A stretch of 11,356 nucleotides of DNA from JBLNBU01 sp050260215 (GTDB taxonomy: Bacteria > Pseudomonadota > Alphaproteobacteria > Rhodospirillales > Magnetospirillaceae): positions 1-11,356 of the forward strand of contig JBLNBU010000288.1 in the NCBI GenBank assembly GCA_050260215.1, given 5' to 3'. The notes under the pieces are model-generated. The model worked only from the letters and a program-made list of their open reading frames with translations, did no database searches and was not told the DNA's origin. Position 1 is the stretch's first letter; every line of letters starts with the position of its first letter. The translations under genes and the position numbers were made by a program. This document shows, one piece after another, positions 6,916 to 11,356 of this stretch.

Positions 6916-8622
6916 ATGGCTGCGATGAGCTACCTGCAGAAGCACCCCAAGACCGGCATGTACTGGCTGCGCCGACCTGTGCCGCCCGAGCTGCGGCCAG
7001 TCGTCGGCAAGCGCGAGCTCCGCCGCTCGCTCGGCACCAAGGATCTGCGCGAGGCCAAACGCGTCCTCAGCCACGCCATGGGCGAGGTACAGGCGCTGCT
7101 CGATGAGGCGAAGGCCCGGCTGCAGAGCCGGCCGCCGTCCACCGGGCTCGCCGTCGAGGAGGCGAGGCGGTGGGCTCGGGAGTGGCTTGAGCGCACGCTG
7201 GCCGAGGTGAAGGCGAAGATGGCCGAGCCCGGTGTACGCGAACCCGAGCAGGTGCTGCGTGACATTCATTGCTGCGAGGCGACCGCGGCAGCGTACAGGG
7301 ACGTCCTGCTGCTCGATCGCCCCGAGCGCCTGCCGACGCCGGTCGAGGCGGTCGCCACTGCCCATGGCATCTCCGTCGTCCACGGCACGCCTGACCATCG
7401 CACCCTGGCCCGGGTGTTGGCCGAAGCCACGGTCGACCTGATGGTCGAGGCCGGCCGCTTACACCGGCAGGAACTCGGACGGCCGGACACCGTCATTGCC
7501 CAGTTGTGGCCGCTGGTCGGGCTGCAGCCACCACCAACCGTTTCTGTGCCGGCCTCCCATTTGCGCGAGGCGGAACTGCGGCCGCAAGAAAGCAACGGCA
7601 TGACGATCTCGCAGGCATTCGAGCGCATGAAGGTGGAGAACCGCCTGCGCCCCCAGACTGCTCTGGAATTCGGCACCGCAATCCGCCGGTTCCGTGAGGC
7701 GACAGGTGGCGATATTGCCGTTGCCGCCGTCACGAAGGCCCATGTGCGTCGGTATAAAGAGCTTCTGTTGGAAATGCCGCGGGCGCTGCCAGCCGCCGAG
7801 CGGGCGTTGGGGCTGCCTGAGATCGTCGCACGCCACCGCGGCAAGGCAGAGCCTCGCATTTCCCTGACGACCGTCAACAAGACGCTGGTGGCCATCCAGT
7901 CGCTTCTGACCTGGGCGCAAACCAACGGTTACGTTGAGGAGAATGTCGCCAACGGGATGCGGGTCAAGCTTGGCAAGCGAGGTCCCACGGTGGCCCGGCT
8001 GCCGTTCACCAGTGATGATCTCCAGCGTATCCTTGGCGCGCCGCGTTTTAGCGCCTGCGCCCCCGCCGCCCGAGGCACGGACTTCTGGGTTCCGCTCATT
8101 GCCATGTTCAGTGGGGCGAGGCTGGAAGAAATCGGGCAGTTGGAAGTCGCTGATGTGCATCAAGAGGGCGGTATCACCTATTTCTCGATCAATGATTTTG
8201 GCGAGGGGAAGTCGGTGAAGACCCGTGGATCAATACGACGCGTACCGGCTCACAAGGTCCTTATCGATCTTGGCTTCCTTGACTACGTCGACCGCATTCG
8301 GGGCAGCGAGGAGATATTGCTTTTCCCCGACCTCATCCCCGACAGATTCGGCAAGCGGACCGCAACGTTTTCCAAGAAGTGGGCAAAATTTCTGGACACC
8401 ATCGGCATCCGTGAGCGGGAAAAGGTGTTTCATTCCTTTCGACACGCGTTCAAGGACGCAGCCCGCGATAGCGGGTTGCGTGAGGATATCCATGACGCCT
8501 TGATGGGCCACGACTCAGGCGGTGTCGGCCGCAGTTACGGGGTCGGTTTCAGCCTCGAGGTTTTGCGTGACGCCATCGACAGCGTCGTATACCGGGGGGT
8601 CTCCCTCCAAGGCCTAAATTAG
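6916..8622 (+). CDS. Tyrosine recombinase / phage-type integrase next to tRNA-Glu
   Basis: This 568-residue site-specific recombinase should integrate and excise the element. The N-terminus (SYLQKHPKTGMYWLRRPVPP, then SLGTKDLREAKRV) is the small DNA-binding module common in alphaproteobacterial island integrases. Residues about 228-345 form the SAM-like core-binding domain. The catalytic domain has all expected residues: R402 in SGARLEEIGQLE, K435 in KTRGSIRRVPAH, H506 and R509 in HSFRHAF, H532 in LMGHDS and the nucleophile Y541 in RSYGVG. The longer-than-usual chain is due to a charged helical region (about 50-220) before the core-binding domain. I start at ATG 6916 with GGAG 11 bases upstream. 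ATG 6925 is also possible, and a TTG at 6871 would place the repeats inside the gene and seems less likely. Codon use is less GC-biased than in the efflux genes. Confidence 0.95.
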   Translation: MAAMSYLQKHPKTGMYWLRRPVPPELRPVVGKRELRRSLGTKDLREAKRVLSHAMGEVQALLDEAKARLQSRPPSTGLAVEEARRWAREWLERTLAEVKAKMAEPGVREPEQVLRDIHCCEATAAAYRDVLLLDRPERLPTPVEAVATAHGISVVHGTPDHRTLARVLAEATVDLMVEAGRLHRQELGRPDTVIAQLWPLVGLQPPPTVSVPASHLREAELRPQESNGMTISQAFERMKVENRLRPQTALEFGTAIRRFREATGGDIAVAAVTKAHVRRYKELLLEMPRALPAAERALGLPEIVARHRGKAEPRISLTTVNKTLVAIQSLLTWAQTNGYVEENVANGMRVKLGKRGPTVARLPFTSDDLQRILGAPRFSACAPAARGTDFWVPLIAMFSGARLEEIGQLEVADVHQEGGITYFSINDFGEGKSVKTRGSIRRVPAHKVLIDLGFLDYVDRIRGSEEILLFPDLIPDRFGKRTATFSKKWAKFLDTIGIREREKVFHSFRHAFKDAARDSGLREDIHDALMGHDSGGVGRSYGVGFSLEVLRDAIDSVVYRGVSLQGLN

Positions 8623-8791
8623 TTGGCACGCACGATCGGCGTGGTTGCCACTGCCCTTCGCCGGCGGCAACCCCGCTCGCCATGCTCGCCACTAGGCCGT
8701 GGCTGCGCGTGGCTCCGCGCCGCTTTCGCGGTGGCCCGCAAGCGGGCCAGGGTTTGCCCCCGGCGCCGGTCAGTGGCCATCGGGCATCCAT
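8623..8791. repeat. Non-coding stretch dense in small palindromes after the integrase
   Basis: I see no convincing gene in this stretch. It holds a stem GGTTGCC/GGCAACC (8643-8649 with 8666-8672), a near-perfect palindrome TGGCCCGC-AA-GCGGGCCA (8732-8749) and smaller ones such as CCGC-TTTC-GCGG just before it. None is followed by a T run. The first may help end the integrase transcript. The crowding of palindromes recalls REP-like dispersed repeats, but only one copy is in the window. Confidence 0.4.
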
Positions 8792-8832
8792 CAGTTTTCA
8801 GAGGAGGCGCCTTCGGCGCCGCCTGAAAACTG
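8792..8832 (+). promoter_or_regulatory. 41-base hairpin directly before the ribosome-binding site of the 60-residue gene
   Basis: Perfect 10-bp outer arms CAGTTTTCAG (8792-8801) and CTGAAAACTG (8823-8832) enclose an inner stem GGCGCC-TTC-GGCGCC with a few unpaired bases. The last arm base is the first base of the GGAGGA ribosome-binding site. The 5' side contains a second SD-like GAGGAGG (8801-8807). There is no T tract, so it is unlikely to be a simple terminator. It could control translation or be a protein-binding site. Confidence 0.5.
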
Positions 8833-8842
8833 GAGGAAGATC

Positions 8843-9025
8843 ATGGACATTCGCGCCGCCATCCGGGCCTATCCGCGCACCACCTTCGTCGCCATCGTCG
8901 CCCCCGTGGTCATCGGATTGATCGCCCTCGGAGGTCGCTGGGCTGTCCACGGGCTTGGCATGGCGTTGATTGCTCTGTGGTACCTCTATGCAGATTACCC
9001 CTTGCTGCGGAGTGAACGGCAGTAG
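8843..9025 (+). CDS. Small two-helix membrane protein of unknown function, 60 residues
   Basis: I do not recognise the family. After a short basic amphipathic start (MDIRAAIRAYPRTT) come two hydrophobic helices, about residues 15-32 (FVAIVAPVVIGLIALGG) and 34-50 (VHGLGMALIALWYLYAD), and a short charged tail (LLRSERQ). A hydrophobic integral membrane protein with both ends on the same side is likely. The start at 8843 is well supported by GGAGGA 5 bases upstream. An upstream in-frame ATG at 8699 would add 48 residues translated from the palindrome-rich DNA and is rejected. It lies between the integrase and the converging relaxase gene, so it belongs to the mobile element. Its role is unknown. 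Confidence 0.6.
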   Translation: MDIRAAIRAYPRTTFVAIVAPVVIGLIALGGRWAVHGLGMALIALWYLYADYPLLRSERQ

Positions 9026-9030
9026 AAGTT

Positions 9031-9039
9031 GGGGCGCAC
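9031..9039 (-). other. Speculative relaxase nick-site-like motif
   Basis: The minus strand reads GTGCGCCCC between the 60-residue gene and the relaxase stop. From memory, the nic region of RSF1010/R1162-type (MOBQ) oriTs contains GTGCGCCCT, so 8 of 9 bases agree. A weak 14-base palindrome (TGATTA-GT-TATTCA) lies just upstream on the same strand. Such a short match can occur by chance in GC-rich DNA. Confidence 0.18.
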
Positions 9040-9051
9040 CTGAATAACTAA

Positions 9052-11280
9052 TCACCGACTTTGCGGATCCATCTTCCGCAAAGGCGAGGGAGTATTCGGT
9101 TCTTGCATGAGTCCTCGTCTTCGGGCCACGAGCCAAGCAAGCTGGTTAGCCTGGCGAGCCCGGCTACCGAGGACGGTATTCTCGGGGGAGCCTTTGGAGA
9201 TGGTCGCCGTGTGCTTGATTACTCCCAATAGCTCCGCGTCCGTGATGTCGCGGAGCAAGCGTGCCAATTTGGTCCGGTCGGGCTCGAATGCTATTGCCTC
9301 GACCGTGTCATTGACGACTGGCTCTGGCCTCGGCAGCACCGAGGGGGAAGATGGATGGGAGATCTTCGGCGATGATGGCACTCGCGTGGGCTGATCCATT
9401 TGCGCCGGAGGATGGGGATGCACATTCGGGCGGCAAGCGCCTTGATTCGCTGACCGGATAGAATCCGCCTTTACGCACTCCATGATTTTGTTGATCTCGT
9501 CAGGCGTGAATAAACAGAGGATATCGTCGGCATCGGTGGCCGGTTGGGCTGTGTGGACACCAGTCTGCGCTCTTCGACTGGAGTGGAGGAGCCGAGCCCT
9601 CGCTTGCTCTAGGTCGGCCCTAGCGACCTCGACGGCTGCGTCTGCCCGGCGACGGTCAGCCGAATGATCGATGTATTCCAGCGCCTCTGCGGCTTCGGCA
9701 AGGACACGTGTCCCGGGCTCGCGCATTTGGTTGGGGGTAGAAGCCGCCCGGCTAATCGCTGCGATCCGGCGCCGCGAGCCTGCTTCGACGGCCTCGATAC
9801 CGAGGTGGATTGCCTCCCGCCACGCGATCGCATCGGCCAGAACTTTGCCCGCAGCCCGAACTTGGTCGCGAGCTTCGGCCACAGTCCCACTGCCCGGGGA
9901 GGCATCCGCTTCGCTATTGGCGTTCGCGTGGGCCGTTAAGCGGCCGGCATCGATCTCCCGCATATGATCGTTAAGGCGGAGCAGTGCGTTGCGCAGCCCC
10001 GCCGCAGTCGGGATGCCTTGGCGCTCCAGTTCGGCGGCGGCTGACCCAAGGTGCAGTGTCGGCGTCGACGGATCTCCGCGCTCACGATTGGTGCGAGCAT
10101 CGAATAGTACGAGATCACCGATCTCACCGCCTGCGCTCCGCGATTGGTAGGCGAGCTTCTGGCGGGCCCGGCAAAGCGCGGCCCAGCGCACGCGCTGCTG
10201 CTTGGGCCACGATCGATCATGGATCTCACTTATTTTCCCGCCCGTTGCACGCCAGCCATCTCCATCGCGCTTAATGGGGCGGTCGTACAGCATGATGTGG
10301 ACGTGACGGTTCTTCCCGCCGCGAGGCGGCCGGTGAACTACCGCCAAGTATCCGAGGTTCATACAGTCGAATGGCTCAACGAACTGCCTAGCAATTTCTC
10401 TACAGTCCTCCACCGGCAGGTCGTAAGGTAGCGCCGCTACGATTTTATGGGCGACCCGGCCACCCTTCCGTTCGATTCTTTCCGTCCACGCAAAAAACTG
10501 TGCGCGCTCCATTGGCGTGGACCCAAGATTGGACAGCAGCAATGGCCCATTACTGTCAGCCTCGATGTCGTCTTGAGCGCCGCGCCCCCGCTGGATGTAG
10601 AGGGCGTGGTGGTAAGCGCGGTGCGGAGGCGGCTCATCCCGCGCCTTGAGGTACAGCTGTCTCGCGTTACCCGAGGCCAATTCGGCAACGGCTTTCCGGC
10701 TTTGGGGGGTAAGATGCTGGAGGTACTGCCCAGGCACGAGCCACTGACCGCGGTCAGTGCGGATTGCGCCAATTGCGCTCGCTAGTGTCCTGCCAGCTTG
10801 GTCGTTTGGGAAAATTGGCACCGGCAACAAACCACGTAGGTCTGCGCCTGCATTTACCCCCATGCGAGCCCGTACCCGCGCAGCCTGAGGACTACCATCC
10901 CATCTGCGCAGAATCCTGAATCCACCGGTAGCGCGGTCATGGACGGCTATCTGGTTTGCCGCATGTCGCTCGTCTGCAGTGACAGGCAGCAGGTAGCGAT
11001 CGGGGTGCCTGGCAAGCTTCGCCCAATCGCGGGGCCGGCCCTTTGATATGCTTTGCACACGAAAGTGGAATGTCTTCGTCGGCAACGGCGCGGACAGCTG
11101 CTTAGCGACCAAGGGGGCCACGAGCTTCGGCACGACCACCCTCTCCTGCCCAGCCAAGTTGAGGGCTAAGACATATCCCTTGCCGACCAGCATGATGAAA
11201 AAGGCGTTTTCGGCCGGATCATCGACAAGACGGCCAAGCCTGACGGGATCGTCCTCGCCCCATAGTGAGTGCCTCGCCAT
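9052..11280 (-). CDS. MobA/MobL-like HUH relaxase with long N-terminal extension
   Basis: This 742-residue protein probably nicks the element's oriT and pilots the strand during conjugative mobilization. The relaxase core spans about 215-380. A likely catalytic tyrosine is in HALYIQRG (Y228, with Y223 as alternative), and the metal-binding three-histidine motif is H316 (AVVHRPP), H326 and H328 (NRHVHIML). FFAWTERIERKGGRVAHKIV and the adjoining ALPYDLP also look like MOBQ-type relaxases. Unusually, about 200 residues precede the tyrosine, which normally lies near the N-terminus. I do not recognise this part. Residues about 465-570 are Ala/Arg/Glu-rich and likely coiled coil; about 615-655 are Pro/Ser-rich and disordered. 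No helicase or primase domain follows. I start at ATG 11280 with GGAGG 4 bases upstream. In-frame ATGs at 11310, 11349 and 11352 lie at or before the predicted promoter start point. No stop or frameshift interrupts it. Confidence 0.82.
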   Translation of the reverse strand: MARHSLWGEDDPVRLGRLVDDPAENAFFIMLVGKGYVLALNLAGQERVVVPKLVAPLVAKQLSAPLPTKTFHFRVQSISKGRPRDWAKLARHPDRYLLPVTADERHAANQIAVHDRATGGFRILRRWDGSPQAARVRARMGVNAGADLRGLLPVPIFPNDQAGRTLASAIGAIRTDRGQWLVPGQYLQHLTPQSRKAVAELASGNARQLYLKARDEPPPHRAYHHALYIQRGRGAQDDIEADSNGPLLLSNLGSTPMERAQFFAWTERIERKGGRVAHKIVAALPYDLPVEDCREIARQFVEPFDCMNLGYLAVVHRPPRGGKNRHVHIMLYDRPIKRDGDGWRATGGKISEIHDRSWPKQQRVRWAALCRARQKLAYQSRSAGGEIGDLVLFDARTNRERGDPSTPTLHLGSAAAELERQGIPTAAGLRNALLRLNDHMREIDAGRLTAHANANSEADASPGSGTVAEARDQVRAAGKVLADAIAWREAIHLGIEAVEAGSRRRIAAISRAASTPNQMREPGTRVLAEAAEALEYIDHSADRRRADAAVEVARADLEQARARLLHSSRRAQTGVHTAQPATDADDILCLFTPDEINKIMECVKADSIRSANQGACRPNVHPHPPAQMDQPTRVPSSPKISHPSSPSVLPRPEPVVNDTVEAIAFEPDRTKLARLLRDITDAELLGVIKHTATISKGSPENTVLGSRARQANQLAWLVARRRGLMQEPNTPSPLRKMDPQSR

Positions 11281-11292
11281 GTCGCCTCCGCT

Positions 11293-11323
11293 CCAATTGC
11301 CATGAGCCATGCATGACAATTGG
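11293..11323. promoter_or_regulatory. 31-bp inverted repeat upstream of the relaxase gene
   Basis: Arms CCAATTGCCATG (11293-11304) and CATGACAATTGG (11312-11323) match at 11 of 12 positions around a 7-base loop. The repeat overlaps the likely -10 box and start point of the relaxase promoter and sits 12 bases before the chosen start codon. It may be an operator for autoregulation by the relaxase or a partner, or part of an oriT. Confidence 0.6.
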
Positions 11324-11342
11324 GTATTGCGCCTGCAGTCAA
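11313..11342 (-). promoter_or_regulatory. Likely promoter of the relaxase gene
   Basis: On the minus strand TTGACT (11342-11337, 5 of 6 matches), an 18-base spacer and TGTCAT (11318-11313, 4 of 6 matches) form a sigma-70-type promoter. Transcription would start near 11306, which supports the ATG at 11280 over the upstream ones. Confidence 0.45.
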
Positions 11343-11356
11343 CACGCATCATGTCA

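Noticed and set aside
8549..8791. 80-codon minus-strand frame over the integrase end and palindrome region
   Set aside because: Half of it is antisense to the integrase and the rest comes from palindromic DNA. There is no recognisable fold or ribosome-binding site.
1..11356. CRISPR array or phage-defence cassette
   Set aside because: No regularly spaced repeats and no Cas, restriction, retron or toxin-antitoxin genes are visible.

Overview
The window looks like a GC-rich alphaproteobacterial chromosome. The efflux, porin and GDT1 genes most resemble those of Rhodospirillales-type organisms, but the genus cannot be fixed from sequence alone. A foreign element has entered at a tRNA gene. Left of about 6750 the DNA is ordinary, very GC-rich backbone. 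Right of the tRNA it looks like an integrated mobilizable element with visibly lower GC and more mixed codon use (judged by eye, not counted).

Backbone, read right to left because every protein gene here is on the minus strand: a GDT1/TMEM165-type cation exporter (6621-6025, probably manganese or calcium), a 67-residue protein of unknown function (5968-5765), then a drug-efflux operon. The operon holds a periplasmic adaptor (5660-4449) and a MexF/OqxB-like RND pump (4444-1259) only 4 bases apart. Next comes a strong 13-bp hairpin (1247-1213) and an outer-membrane beta-barrel of the alginate-export family (from 1127 off the left edge). The usual TolC/OprN-type outer-membrane factor is not in the window. 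A near-perfect 26-bp palindrome (5673-5698) overlaps the likely -10 box of the efflux operon and is a good candidate repressor operator; no regulator gene lies nearby.

The junction is tRNA-Glu(UUC) at 6751-6826 on the plus strand, with its own recognisable promoter. Immediately downstream are a set of GTGGTACACG direct repeats and a 568-residue tyrosine recombinase with all six catalytic residues. This is the standard layout of an element integrated into the 3' end of a tRNA gene, so the tRNA 3' end is the presumed attL.

Element part, 6827 to the right edge: integrase (plus strand), a 220-bp palindrome-rich stretch, a 60-residue two-helix membrane protein (plus strand) with a strong ribosome-binding site, and a 742-residue MobA/MobL-like HUH relaxase (minus strand) that converges on them. 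The relaxase has an N-terminal extension of about 200 residues that I do not recognise. Its promoter overlaps a 31-bp inverted repeat that could be an autoregulatory site. No type IV secretion genes, cargo, excisionase or attR are visible, so the element is best described as the left part of an integrative and mobilizable element whose other end lies outside the window.
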